Source: Okapia johnstoni (Eukaryota > Chordata > Mammalia > Artiodactyla > Giraffidae). Taken from it: a stretch of 64,000 nt of DNA. The position numbers and the translations under genes are program-made. How positions within the stretch are numbered: position 1 is the stretch's first letter; each line of letters opens with the position of its first letter. This document shows, piece after piece, positions 11,478-22,469 of this stretch. The notes below the pieces were generated by a model, which worked only from the letters and a program-made list of their open reading frames with translations, ran no database searches and had not been told where the DNA came from. The DNA lies in NCBI GenBank assembly GCA_024291935.2, contig CM044311.1, forward strand, positions 22,467,001 through 22,531,000, read 5' to 3'.

Positions 11478-11578
11478 ATGCAGCCATAGCAGTGGCTATG
11501 GCTGCATGGTATGGTATACCATGGTATACAGTTCATATGGTATGCATTGTATGGTATACAGTTTCATATACCATATTT
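11478..11578. repeat. Palindrome and hairpin cluster
   Basis: Three structures overlap. Perfect 12-base arms 11478-11489 and 11496-11507 enclose a 6-base loop. A perfect 16-base palindrome 'gtataccatggtatac' lies at 11514-11529. An imperfect direct repeat of a 30-base unit starts at 11521 and 11551, both beginning 'atggtatacagtt'. No mobile element explains it. Confidence 0.85.
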
Positions 11579-11679
11579 TAGTTCACACACATCAATATGT
11601 TTTATGTTAAATTGATACATAATACATTCCTAAATATCTATGCCAATACTCACGAAGGTAAGAAGATCCACCATTTCTT

Positions 11680-12010
11680 GAAATATTTTTTCTATTTTTT
11701 ATTATAGTAAAATCCACATAACACTTACCATTTTAAGTTCAAAGTTTATTGGCATTAATTACATTCACAGTTATGCAAATAGTCACTATTCATCTCCAGA
11801 ACTTTTTTATCCTTCACAATTGAAACTCCTTTCATTAAGCACTAACTCCCATTCTCTTCTCCCTGCAGTCCCTGGTAACCACCATTCTACTTTCCTTCTT
11901 TATGAATATGACTATTCCAGACAACCTCATATAGATGGAATCATACAATAGTTTTCATTTTGTGACTGGCTTATTTCACTTGGCATAATGTCTTCAAGAT
12001 TCATCCCTGT
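11680..12010 (-). mobile_element. Old L1 3' region, antisense
   Basis: 'ggtaaccaccattctacttt' at 11874, 'tagatggaatcatacaatag' and 'tggcttatttcacttggcat' near 11968 are reverse-complement landmarks of older mammalian L1 3' DNA. Confidence 0.8.
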
Positions 12011-12069
12011 TGTAGCATGTGTCCTGAGTTGAATTCTCTCTGAGAACATCCATGCCAATTTTCCTAGAA

Positions 12070-12731
12070 GCCATGGTCCCATCACTCCATGCCAAATAGA
12101 TAGGGAAACAGTGGAAACAGTGGCTGACTTTATTTTTCTGGGTTCCAAAATCACTGCCGATGGTGATTGCAGCCATGAAATTAAAAGACACTTACTCCTT
12201 GGAAACAAAGTTATGACCAATTTAAATAGCATATTAAAAAGCAGAGACATCACTTTGTCAACAAAGTTTCGTCTAGACAAGGCTATGATTTTTCCAGCGG
12301 TCATATATGGATGTGAGAGTTGGACTATAAAGAAAGCTGAGCACCAAAGAATTGATGCTTTTGAACTGTGGTGTTGGAGAAGACTCTTGAGAGTCCCTTG
12401 GACTGCAAGGAGGTCCAACCAGTCCATCCTACAGGACATCAGTCCTGGGTGTTCATTGGAAGGACTGATGTTGAAGCTGAAACTCCAATACTTTGGCCAC
12501 CTGATGCGAACAGCTGACTCATTTGAAAAGACCCTGATGCTGAGAAAGATTGAGGGCAGGAGGAGAAGGGGATGACAGAGGATGAGATGGCTGGATGGCA
12601 TCACCGACTCAATGGACATGGGTTTGGGTGCATTCCAGGAGTTGGTGATGGACAGGGAGCCCTGGCGTGCTGCGGTTCATGGGGTCACAAAGAGTAGGAC
12701 ACGACTGAGTGACTGAACTGACTGACTGATG
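12070..12731 (+). mobile_element. BovB LINE, 5'-truncated
   Basis: Sense-strand C-terminal part of the BovB polyprotein plus tail. The open frame 12111-12575 (154 codons) contains the family's '[20 protein letters not shown]' block, a 'YGCESWTIKK' motif and '[19 protein letters not shown]', then ends at a premature stop inside the arginine-rich block ('EGRRRRG*'). It lies beyond the reverse transcriptase core, so it is not catalytic. The tail ends in repeated 'actga' at about 12710-12730. One of the better-preserved copies in the window. Confidence 0.95.
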
Positions 12732-12891
12732 GAAATATTCAAAATAAAAGGTATGCTTCATTCTCAACAAAGCTGCAAGTCATACTGACATATATATGCT
12801 TTCTGAACTCCCATATAAAACCTCCTTGTATCATTCTGTCCTTCAAATAATTGCAAGCTATGTATAACAATAATAAGTACATATATGAAAT

Positions 12892-12982
12892 TGGACTTCC
12901 CCGATGGCTCATCAGGTAAAGATTCCATCTGCAATGAAGGAGACACAGGAGATACATGTTTAATCTCTGAATCGGGAAGATC
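12892..12982 (+). mobile_element. Bov-tA SINE, head only
   Basis: Starts 'ggacttccccgatggctcat' and stops just after 'tcgggaagatcg', so only the tRNA-derived part remains. Confidence 0.75.
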
Positions 12983-13214
12983 GCCAATTTTGTCATTAAA
13001 TGATTTAAAACTGTGTTTAATAAGAATAAGTTTAAACTATCCATAATTAATAATAATAATTTAAAACAATCTCATCTTTGTTGGTCCCACATTTGTACTA
13101 ATCAATGAAATTTCTTGCTTCTGCTATTATATTTTTACTTTATTTCTCCATTTCCAGTCTCCTCAATCATCTCCATATAGCAGCCATATTAACCTTTTAA
13201 AACAAATTGAATTA

Positions 13215-13972
13215 TGTCACAGACACTATGGAAAACAGTACAGAGATTCCTCAAGAAATTAAAAATAAGACCCCATATGATCCAACAATTTCATTTCTAG
13301 GTATTTACCCTAAGAAATAAGAAAATTAATTTAACAAGTTATGTGCATAGCAATGTTCACTGCAGCACTATTTCTTATGGCCAAGATGTGGAAATAACCT
13401 GCATCCATTGATAGATGAATGGATAAAGAAGATGTGGATATATACATTTATGTAACCACACTTCTCTCTCTCTCTCTCTTTCTAAATATATATATATATA
13501 TATATATACATATATAAAACCAAATGTTAGTCAAAAAAACTAATGAAATCTTGACGTTTGTGACAACATGGATGGTCTAGGGGTTATTGTGCTAAGTAAA
13601 ATAAGTTAGATAGAAAAATACATATGATCTAGCCTGTACGTGAAATGTGAAAAATCAAACAAAAATGATAATAGACTCATACACATAGAGAAGAAATTGG
13701 TAGTTGCCAGAGGAGTGGGCATGAAGGGTGGAGGAAACAGATGAGGAGGATATAGAGGTACAAACATCCTATATAAAATAAATAAGTTATAGGGATGGAA
13801 TATACATCATAAGGAACATGGTATATAATATTATAATAAGTCTGTATGGGCACACATGGTTACTAGACTTATAATGGTGATCATTTTATAATGTATGCAA
13901 ATGTAAAATCAGGTACTATATCTGAAAATAACAAAATATTGTATATCAACTATACTTCAATAAAAAAAAAGG
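13215..13972 (+). mobile_element. L1 3' end with internal microsatellite
   Basis: 'ccatatgatccaacaatttc' at 13272, 'tgcagcactatttcttatgg' at about 13361, 'aagaaattggtagttgccag' at 13691 and 'atcaactatacttcaataaa' near 13945, then poly(A). The (TC)n(TA)n block at 13461-13517 sits where younger L1s read 'acaatggaatattac'. Confidence 0.9.
13461..13517 (+). repeat. (TC)n(TA)n compound microsatellite
   Basis: CT run then TA run inside an L1 3' region. Confidence 0.95.
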
Positions 13973-14009
13973 ATGATTTTACCCATTAACTTAAAATCTA
14001 AGTGCATCT

Positions 14010-14425
14010 ATATCCTCTTGGGATAGCACTGAACTTCTTACCTTGATCTTCAGGGCTCTATATGACCTAGCATCTTCTCCCCTCTCCAGATTTATCTCTT
14101 GACTCGGTTCATGCACTTCCCTCCAGTAGCCCTGCAGAGATGCAAGCCTTCAACCATCTCTCAGACTTTGCTCTTCTATTTCCCTGGCATGCTCATCCTT
14201 AGATTCTACCTAAATTCCTATCCCTCTTTGTTTCTTTACAGAGCACCTGGTTGTTCTTTTCCACTACTGTATTTATTGCAATTTCACATTTCATACTTGT
14301 TGTGTGTTAGTTAAAAATATGTGCCAGGCACCATGTCAATTTTGTTTACTACCATATAACCAGGACTTAGCATGGAACCTGGAAGATAGCAGACACTCTG
14401 AACACTGATTAAATGGGTGAGTGAG
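14010..14425 (+). mobile_element. L2 LINE 3' region
   Basis: Over about 400 bases it follows the L2 3' landmark order: 'gggctctatatgacctagca' at about 14052, 'tttccctggcatgctcat' near 14180, 'accaggacttagcatggaac' and 'cactgattaaatgggtgagt' at the end. The 71-codon frame inside is not a gene. Confidence 0.75.
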
Positions 14426-14978
14426 TGATGTCATGCAATGAAGTTGAAGAATAATTTTTCTTTCCCACATATATCTGACAATGAGTGAATAAAATCTCAT
14501 GTAGTTACTGAAACTTCTGGGGTTGTCTCAGGCTGCAAATCCCTTTAACTTACTCACTTGCGAAGCCAAGAGGTGTGCATTACCCATTACCCTTGCCTTA
14601 AAGTTGTTTACAGTCATGGGTAATGATTTTCTTACTGTGTAGAAAGTTGTTACCATTGGAAATCAGGTTTAGAAGTTTCCATGACTCTGTTTTATGCCCT
14701 AAAGTAAAACCATGAGTCAAATAGGTAGCCTGATATTTAACAGTATAAGGAAGAATATAAGAGGGAATAATAAAAAAAAAAAGATTCATATTAAAAAAGA
14801 TCAGATAAAGTCAAACTTGTTTTGTTTAATAAACAACGATTTCAAAGTAATAATTTGGTCCCAATTCTGACTCTTAACTACTTTGTAAAAGTTAAGGGTC
14901 TTTTGTGACTTTGCTGCCTCTAATATTAAATGAAATTGCAATTCTTACTGGAGCTACCTTCCTATATTGCTGATCTTT
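14426..14978. other. Non-coding stretch, nothing recognised
   Basis: No repeat recognised; no coding signal. The antisense frame at 14598-14789 is AT-rich and unsupported. Confidence 0.45.
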
Positions 14979-15001
14979 TAAACAAACAAACAAACAAACA
15001 A
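14979..15001 (+). repeat. (AAAC)n short tract
   Basis: Five to six AAAC units, possibly the remnant of an A-rich retrotransposon tail. Confidence 0.85.
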
Positions 15002-15038
15002 CGTTTTGCACACTTTAAAGCACTTTACAAACACATTA

Positions 15039-15335
15039 TGATCAGTGGTAAAATATCCACCAGCCAAAGCAGGGGATGCAGGTTTAATCTCTAGTCTGTG
15101 AAGATCTCACATGCTGGGAACAACTAAGCCCATGTACCATAACTACTGAGTCTGTGCTCTAGAGCCCTGGAGCTGCAATTACTAAAGCCCACATGCCTAG
15201 AGCCCATGCTCTGCAACAAGAGATGCAAAGACAAGAAGCCTGCACACCACAACTAGAGAATAGACCCCACCTGCGGCAACTAGAGAAAAAGCCTACACAG
15301 CAATGAAGACCACCATAGCCAAGAAATAAATAAAA
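15039..15335 (+). mobile_element. CHR-2-type SINE
   Basis: Head worn ('atcagtggtaaaatatccac'). The long body is clear: 'gtgctctagagccctggagc' at about 15154, 'aactagagaaaaagcctaca' near 15279, and the 'aagaaataaataaaat' tail. The near full length of about 300 bases fits CHR-2. Confidence 0.85.
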
Positions 15336-15984
15336 TTTAGAACTATATATATTATGATACTATATCTAAGTTAATGTGTTTAAGTGCTTAGTTCCTATGG
15401 AATGGTACACATATAATGCAATATACAGTATACTTGCATCATAATTTCTTAATAGCTACCATCTGGGATATTTAAAGAAAGAATGCATACATTTGGATTT
15501 TTAAAGAGTAACACTGTCAAATGATGGAATCTTTACAGGTTTGTTAAAGAGGTAAATAGGTTAATCCATTGATTTCGCTGTTGAATTATCTCAGACAGTA
15601 GCTGAGAGCAGTGGCCACGTTGTGTTTTACATGCTCTATTTCACAATATAATTCCCAGTTTCCCACTTCTACTGAGAATTATGCGGACTGTTTTTCATTA
15701 AAATCACGGCATATTTTGATTTTCCACTTAAGTTTTCCAGGGAGAGCATGGCTCTGAGACCAGCCATTTATGCTGCAGTCCCCCTTGAGAAGCACCACTA
15801 TTAATTGGAACAAAGTGTTTGAACAGCAAATGTCACTGAATCTCTCAGGATGCTTTAAGCTTCTGCAGAAAACACAAAGCAAGTCATGGCTGCTTTATCT
15901 GGAAGACCTATGGAAACAAGAGGAATCTTCAATTTTGCCAACGTGTTACAAACAGCCTGAGCACTTTGAATTCACCCATTAATA
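15336..15984. other. Non-coding stretch with overlapping short frames
   Basis: Two frames overlap on opposite strands at 15679-15982. Neither shows a domain. No repeat recognised. Confidence 0.4.
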
Positions 15985-16200
15985 GTGTTTACTACCTATC
16001 TTTTATGTGTCAGGCTTTTAGCCTAGTTAGAAGGATACAAAGATGAGCAAGTAATCCATGCCCCTGTGGGAAATACTGTCCACAGAGAAGAAAGACCATA
16101 TTAAGTCAAAGAATAACGTGATAAATGGCAAATGAGAGAGTACAATGTGCTGTTTGCACACCAGAGGGAATAAATCTGCTTTAAGGAATTAGGACACATG
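15985..16200 (+). repeat. Ancient dispersed repeat (same family as 3690-4390)
   Basis: 'aggatacaaagatgagcaag' at 16031 followed by 'catgcccctgtggg' matches the early part of the family seen at 3.7 kb and 26.5 kb. Confidence 0.45.
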
Positions 16201-16204
16201 GACT

Positions 16205-16850
16205 AGTTAGCTATTGCTATAAACTAATCACTCCAAAGTTTAGTGGCTTAAATCAACAAGGATTTATTTAGCTCTCAAGTTTCCAAAACAGCTAGCAAGT
16301 GGCCTTGCTCACACGTCTGTGGTATGATAATCTTGGCCAGGCTAGTACATACTTGAGGTCTCAGCTGAGAAACTGAGCTGGCTCAAATCTGTCTAGTCCA
16401 TGTGGTCACTCACCCTTCAGACGGTTAGCCCGGACTTGTTTACATGGTTGTCACACAGGGGGACAAAAAGAATCAGAAATATGAAAGAACTCTTAATACC
16501 TAGACATGGAACCGACATTGCATCATATCCACTGTGCAGTGCTGTGCTTGGTTGCTCAGTTGTGTCTGACTCTTTGTAACCCCATGGACTCTAGCCCTCC
16601 AAGCTCCTTTGTCCATGGGATTCTCTAGACAAGAACACTGGAGTGGGTTGCCATGCCCTCCTCCAGGGTATCCTCCCAACCCAGGGACAACATCTTATTA
16701 ATCCAAGCACATTTCAGGCCCAGCTCAGACCTGAAAGGGTAGGAAAATAGACTCCATGTCTTGATGCAAAGAGATGCAGAGACATATGGCAAAGGAGCAT
16801 GGATACAGGAAAGGCAATAATTGCTGCCATCCTTGCAAAAAAATATGCTA
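16205..16850 (+). repeat. Old interspersed repeat split by a SINE
   Basis: 'agttagctattgctataaac' and 'agtttagtggcttaaatcaa' begin a well-known but here unassigned mammalian repeat. It resumes after the SINE with 'aaaatagactccatgtcttg' near 16744 and 'catggatacaggaaaggc' at 16798. Its 16427-16545 part is duplicated at 17279. Confidence 0.6.
16546..16687 (-). mobile_element. Bov-tA SINE, antisense, head deleted
   Basis: Starts 'gcttggttgctcagttgtgt' and breaks off at 'ccagggac', where the host repeat resumes. A fuller version of the same insertion survives in the duplicate at 17388-17612. Confidence 0.88.
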
Positions 16851-17026
16851 AAACAGACAATAAATACCAAGTGATTTTGACCTGTGTCTTGAAGTTAGTG
16901 TATAAGTTAGAGGAGGGAAGGGTGTTCCTTGATGTTACTAAGGATAGGGAACATTTTCTGAGTTTAATATTTTCTAGAGTCTTTCAATTCTTCATCACGC
17001 CAGCACCATTAAGACTGTAATTATAG

Positions 17027-17232
17027 AGGCTTCCCTGGTGGCTCAGATGGTAAAGAATCTGCCTGCTGTGCAGGACACCCGGATTCAATCCCTGGGTCAG
17101 GAAGATCCCCTGGAGAAGGAATTGGTAACCCACTCCAGTATTCTTGTCTGGGAAATCCCATGGATAGAGTAGCCTGGCCGGCTATAGTTCATGGGTTGCA
17201 AAGAGTCAGATATGACTGACTTTCACTTTCAT
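17027..17232 (+). mobile_element. Bov-tA SINE
   Basis: Complete: 'ggcttccctggtggctcaga' to 'atgactgactttcactttca'. Confidence 0.95.
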
Positions 17233-17278
17233 ATATAATTAGTGTACTAGAAAATGTTGCTAAACTAGACATTTTTTT

Positions 17279-17540
17279 AGCCCAGACTTGTTTACATGGT
17301 TGTCACACAAGGGGACAAAAAGGATCAGAAATATGAAAGAACTCTTGAAACCTAGACATGGAACTGACATTACATCATATCCACTGCGCTATGCTGTACT
17401 TAGTTGCTCAGTAGTGTCTGACTCTTTGCAACCCCACAGACTATAGCCTGCCAAGCTCCTCTGCCCATGGGGATTCACCAGGCAAGAATATTCTAGAGGG
17501 TTGCCATGCCCTGCTCCAAGGGATCTTCCTAATTCAGGAG
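17279..17540 (+). repeat. Direct duplicate of 16427-16687
   Basis: The non-SINE part ('gacttgtttacatggttgtc', 'atcagaaatatgaaagaact') and the following antisense SINE both match the copy 852 bases upstream, at roughly 90 percent by eye. Because both copies share the same SINE/flank junction, the duplication followed the SINE insertion. Confidence 0.88.
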
Positions 17541-17612
17541 TTGAACCCACATCTCCTGTGTCTCCTGCCTTGGCAGGTGGGTTCTTTACCACTAGCGCCA
17601 CCTGGGAAGCCC
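17388..17612 (-). mobile_element. Bov-tA SINE, antisense (in duplicate)
   Basis: Full unit ending 'agcgccacctgggaagcc'. Same insertion event as 16546-16687 but with its head intact. 'ccact' on both sides (17380 area and after 17612) is a possible short TSD. Confidence 0.9.
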
Positions 17613-18080
17613 CACTATCTTATCGCTTGCAGTCAAAGTAAAGATTTGCTGACCTGGATCTCGCAACGTCTATTTTATTAATACCATCTAGTTTCCATTC
17701 CCCCACCACAAAACTCTTCTATATAAGAGCTGAAGGGATTCCTGTGCAAAAACTTGACTTCTTCTGTTTACTCAGTTACTGACAAATTCATTCAGGGTCA
17801 TTGTTTTTTATTTATATTATTCAAGGCTTTTATAACCCACCGAACATCTTTCTAGAAATTCAAATTCTTATATAGCCTAGAGCTGATTTCTCAAGATACA
17901 ATACAGAACTCAGCACTGCTAGTATTAGCATTAGATGGATGGTAAGAAAGTTAGGATGGAACACTGAACGGAATTATTAGAAAAGTAAATTCAAGATAAC
18001 TTGCAAAGGACTTTGTTTAACACTCTAAGAAATTTTTACTTCTTTCTGGGAAAAAAGTTTAACATTACTACCATCTATGT
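17613..18080. other. Non-coding stretch, nothing recognised
   Basis: No repeat or coding signal apart from a few bases continuing the duplicated host repeat at the left edge. Confidence 0.45.
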
Positions 18081-18090
18081 GAATACAAAG

Positions 18091-18366
18091 GAGAAGGAAA
18101 TGGCAACCCACTCCAGTATTCTTGCCTAGAGAATCCTGTGGACAGAGGAACCTGGTGGGCTGCTGTCCGTAGAGTCGCACAGAGTCGGACACGACAGAAG
18201 CGACTTAGCATGCATGCATGCATTGGAGAAGGAAATAGCAACCCACTCCAGTATTCTCGCCTGGAGAATTCCAGGGACAGAGGACCCTGGTGGGCTGCCG
18301 TCTACGGGGTTGCACATAGTCAGACACAACTGAAGCGACGCAGCAGCAGCAGCAGCAGCAGCATGC
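18091..18366 (+). mobile_element. Bov-A2 SINE with clean TSD
   Basis: Two Bov-A units ('ggagaaggaaatggcaaccc' and 'ggagaaggaaatagcaaccc') joined by 'gcatgcatgcatgcat'. It is flanked by perfect direct repeats 'gaatacaaag' at 18081-18090 and 18367-18376, which set the insertion limits. The 3' end has grown into a CAG microsatellite. Probably among the younger insertions here. Confidence 0.95.
18338..18363 (+). repeat. (CAG)n at Bov-A2 tail
   Basis: About eight CAG/GCA units grown from the 'gcgacttagca' tail of the SINE. The antisense Bov-A2 at 44.9 kb has the matching CTG run. Confidence 0.92.
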
Positions 18367-18376
18367 GAATACAAAG

Positions 18377-20636
18377 AGGAAATGTGATCTGACAATGGAA
18401 TAAAATTTACAATCCCTCAAAATTCAGAAGGAAAAAAAAAGTAATTTTATAGCATCAGAGACCTGCCAGTTTGTTTCAAAAATATAACTAGAAGTGTTGA
18501 TGAATGGCATATACAATGTAGATAATATCTAAGTCTGAATAAGATGATCAAGAAGTAAAATATAGCAGTGAAAATGGACATAAGGAAAGACTGGATAAAC
18601 GTGTGCTATTATTTTCTGATAACATGAAGGAATTTCATAAAACTGAAATAACATATATGTATGCCTTAGTTCAATTTAAATGTATCAAAAGCTGTCAAAT
18701 CAGAACTTTCCAAATTATATTTCATTGGATATTATCAGTCAAGTGTAAGATGACAGCGAAGCTTATGTTCATGATTTATATCTTATACAAATTATTTGCA
18801 ATTACATAAATTGTCATTCAAATAAAATTTGTACCTGATATGACAAAATGGTCTCATTTACTGGTTACAATTTTTTACTTTACATATTTGTTTTCTGTAA
18901 TTGAAGATCAAAATAAACATCTAATTGTATTATATTAACAAAGATACAATTTATTATTATGAATTTTTAAAAAAATGATTAATTTGCCTGTCACATATTG
19001 CAATGTTATAATTAGTCAATTTAAATTGAGGAATTAATAAGAATATTTTTTATACTTTGAAACACAGCAGTCAATAAATGTTTTAATATATATAAAACTA
19101 CAGAGATTGTACATAGTTTATAAAGTAGAAAAAATTCTAAACTAAAACAAACATGCATAAATTTATTTTATTATCATAAAGAAATATGTTTACAATAATC
19201 TATATTCATTAAATGAGCATAATATTAGAATTATAATGGGTAATATGATATCACAAGTTTTAAATTATATATACAAATTATCCTAGAGATTTATGATTGT
19301 CTTACTTTAATATTATATCAATATATTCTGTCAAACTGGTTTTTAACAAAAATAAACTAACTTACAGTAAAATGAAAAACAATAACATCCTTGGAACCAA
19401 AGATTTCTGGGCAATAATTTGTTTTTCAGTAGATTCAGATGTCATTGGGTTTTACAAAGTCATTCTGAAGAAGAAAAACTTAGGAATTCTCTAAACTTTC
19501 ATATGATAGAGCATGTTTAAGCATATTACATCATTTTCAGAAATAAGACTTTCAGTTTGGGACAAAGAAAGTAATTAAAAACTAGAATAATTGATTACAA
19601 ATAACTTTAAGAAAGTGAAATATATGTCAGTGGGAAGGGGATAGATTAAACAAGAAACATGACTAACATACATCAGTACTTGAAAGCAGGAATATATGGA
19701 AAGGTTAGTTAGTTTCACTTAGAGAATGGAAGACTACCATCAGAATGCGCAATCAACTAAGTCAATGATTTATTCATAAACGTTTCTTGAACATCTATTT
19801 TGTGGCAGTCTGGGACTTATTTTCTTGCTGAGGAGGCAGATAAGCTTTGCTCCTCTAGATAATAAGTACCTTGAATAATAATTTTTAAAATGATAGAGAA
19901 GTAGTATTGAATAGGACCACCTCAAGCTAATTCACATGTAACTGAAGTATTTAAACATAAATTAGGAGTTAACCAAAGCTGAAACAAATGAAAACAGTAG
20001 TTTTGCTTTGCCAACATAAAAAATAATAGAATCAATTTATTGATTAAGAAAATTAATGTGATTCCCTTTCAAGGACTTTTCTAGCTCAACTAATACATAA
20101 ATCCAGAAATTATTTTTATGTATAAACTAAGCATAATCTTTATGGATATTTGTATTTGTTGAAAATATAAAATTTTTGGAAGGAATTTTGTGATTTAACT
20201 TAAAAGCACATTTTAATAGGTTGATTGAAGCATCTTTAAGGTTAAATTAATTAGTAATTGGAGTTGCTCTCAATCCTCATTGCACATCTAGAAAGTAAAA
20301 GTTTAAATGTTGGCCTATCTATCTTCTCTACTGGGTATTCACTTCAAGAAGAAGTCTCTGTAACTGTAAGTTGTTACGAGAGATTGCTACACCAATTGAC
20401 AGTAAATGCTATTGAATATATTCACAAATGAATACAGAAATGAATGAATAAATAAACTATGACCTTTGTCCTATATAGCTAGGAGAAGGAAGGCCTCTAA
20501 TGTCTTCAAACAGCGCAGTGTCAATATACTTGTGCTTTACTGCAATGACACTTCCCTAGTTTTTAAAAAGTAAATTATGCAAAATTCCCCAAGGAAGACA
20601 AATGCACAACGTGTCATACAGTTGTTGTTGTTGTTT
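18377..20636. other. AT-rich desert, 2.2 kb
   Basis: Visibly A/T-dominated, with no SINE, LINE tail or microsatellite of note and no coding frame. The small frames at 18603-18809 and 19297-19494 encode AT-driven peptides. It is the longest repeat-free run in the window. Confidence 0.6.
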
Positions 20637-20640
20637 TTAG

Positions 20641-20834
20641 TTGTGAAGTCAAGACCAACTCTTTTGTAACCCTATGGACTATAGCTTGTCAGGCCCCTAT
20701 GTCCATGGGATTTCCCAAGCAAGAATACTGGAACAGGTCACCATTTCCTTCTCCAGGGGATCTTCCTGATGCAGGGATTGAACCCGCATTTCCTTCATTG
20801 GCAAGTGGATTCTTTCCACTGAACCACCAGGGAA
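20641..20834 (-). mobile_element. Bov-tA SINE, antisense
   Basis: Preceded by a (TTG)n run at 20622-20640. Runs from 'agttgtgaagtcaagacc' to 'actgaaccaccaggga'. Confidence 0.9.
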
Positions 20835-20845
20835 TATGTATACAT

Positions 20846-21046
20846 GTGAAAGTCAAAGTGAAAGTCACTCAGTCATGTCTGACTCTTTGCGACCCAATAT
20901 ACTGTAGAGTCCATGGAATTCTCAAGGCCAGAATACTGGAGTGGGTAGCCGTTGGCTTCTCTAGGAGATCTTCGGAACCCAGGGATCAAACCCAGGTCTC
21001 CTGCATTGCAGGCAGATTCTTTACCAGTTGAGCCACTAGGGAATCC
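20846..21046 (-). mobile_element. Bov-tA SINE, antisense
   Basis: Full unit from 'tgaaagtcaaagtgaaagtc' to 'gagccactagggaatcc', with its sense-strand tail 'gactttcactttga' reversed at the left. Confidence 0.93.
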
Positions 21047-21048
21047 TA

Positions 21049-21164
21049 AGAGTACTGGAGTCGGTAGTCTATCCCTTCTCAAGAGGATCTTCCCGACCCA
21101 GGAATCGAACAGGGCTCTCTTGCATTGTTGGTGGATTCTTTACTAGCTGAGCTACCAGGGAAGC
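21049..21164 (-). mobile_element. Bov-tA SINE, antisense, head half only
   Basis: Begins 'agagtactggagtcggtagt' and ends 'gagctaccagggaagc', so it lacks the 3' half. It directly follows the previous SINE. Confidence 0.88.
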
Positions 21165-21174
21165 TGCTGGTAGC

Positions 21175-21208
21175 CATATATATATATATATATATACATA
21201 CATATATA
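21175..21208 (+). repeat. (TA)n microsatellite
   Basis: TA units with CATA interruptions between opposite-facing SINEs. Confidence 0.92.
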
Positions 21209-21395
21209 GCTTCCCAGGTCCCAGGACCCACTTCCTAGGGGGTCACAGAGATACCCTGGAGGAACCCATGGCAAGGCAATCCAGGGTTCTTGCCTGGAGA
21301 ATCCCATAGACAGAGAAGTCTGGTGGGCTGCAGCGCATGGGATTTGCAAAGAGTTGGACATGAGGACATGACAGAAGCAATTTAGCATGCATGCA
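21209..21395 (+). mobile_element. Bov-tA SINE, head rearranged
   Basis: 'gcttcccaggt' runs straight into body sequence, then 'cctggagaatcccatagaca' and the tail 'agaagcaatttagcatgcat'. The middle of the tRNA part is replaced. Confidence 0.85.
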
Positions 21396-21781
21396 TATAT
21401 ATTTGTGTGTATCTATATATATACACTTTGCCAAAGACTACCAAACTAAAAAGAATAAACCCTTCATGTAGTAAGAAGCAAGATAGCCATTGTATAGCAG
21501 AAGGTTAAAAGGCAGGAGGCTACTTCACACTTTTTCTTATACCACTGTTACAGGTTCTCATTCTATACATAGATAAAAGCCAAGCTACCTTCAGTCATGT
21601 CCTAATTTGTCAAGTAATTTTTAGATCCACAGAGAAAGAGGCACTTTTACTTACAAATACACAAACTTAAAAAGATTGGATAGTAACATACATTATTGGA
21701 GTGTATACAGTTTGACAACATGAGAAGCCCCAGGAAACTAAGCCAAATACATATGGATTTTAAAAGACATTTTGTATGTGA
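21396..21781. other. Non-coding stretch
   Basis: Low-copy AT-rich DNA with no recognised content. Confidence 0.4.
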
Positions 21782-21813
21782 ATATATATATATATTATAT
21801 ATATATATATATA
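21782..21813 (+). repeat. (TA)n microsatellite
   Basis: TA run touching the head of the next SINE. Confidence 0.92.
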
Positions 21814-22035
21814 GTGTCCCAGGTGGCACTAGTGGTATAGAATCCACCTTCCAATGCAGGAAACCCAGGAGATGCCAGTTCGATCCCTGGGTTGGGAAGA
21901 TCACCTGGGGGGAGGAAATGGCAACCCACTCCAGTATTCTTGTCTGAAGAATCCCATGGACAGAGGAGTCTGGTGGGCTACAGTCCATGAGCTCGCAATG
22001 AGTTGGACATGACTGAAACAATGCAGCATGCACAA
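21814..22035 (+). mobile_element. Bov-tA SINE
   Basis: 'tgtcccaggtggcactagtg' to 'actgaaacaatgcagcatgc'. Wedged between (TA)n and (CA)n. Confidence 0.92.
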
Positions 22036-22039
22036 GCAT

Positions 22040-22071
22040 GCACACACGCACACACACACACACACACACAC
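22040..22071 (+). repeat. (CA)n microsatellite
   Basis: CA run growing out of the 'gcatgcaca' SINE tail. Confidence 0.92.
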
Positions 22072-22469
22072 CTATGTATACATATAAAACATGGAAGGCA
22101 GAATAAACAAGGTCAACTATGCATCTGAAAAGGTATTGAAGGACATTATTTGAAAACAAGTCAGCTAAATATTATAAAACTTACATTTATTGAAAAAAAG
22201 ATTCATACATATCTGAAAAGAAGAAAATCCATAATATTTGTTCAAGAGAATAAGTGAGTTTAACATTAAGGGAAATAAACAGAGTATTTGTTAGAGGAAA
22301 TTTATACTGCTGGAATCTGTAACATAAAATTCTACTAATTGTGGAAGGATGTAAATATTATTCATCATTCTTTCATTTATGTATGTATAAATTCCACATA
22401 TTTATAGCACATTTTTATCAGGCTATAATAACATTGGATTTGGACTGAAATGCACTGTCTTCTAACACT

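Noticed and set aside
11927..12619. A 230-codon minus-strand frame as a gene
   Set aside because: It is the shadow of the sense BovB at 12070-12731 running into an L1 fragment.
18338..18363. Polyglutamine- or polyserine-type coding repeat
   Set aside because: The CAG run is the tail of a Bov-A2 SINE bounded by a TSD, not part of an exon.
21647..22159. A 170-codon minus-strand frame with an apparent hydrophobic start
   Set aside because: It is generated by a (CA)n, a SINE and a (TA)n read antisense. No conserved domain.
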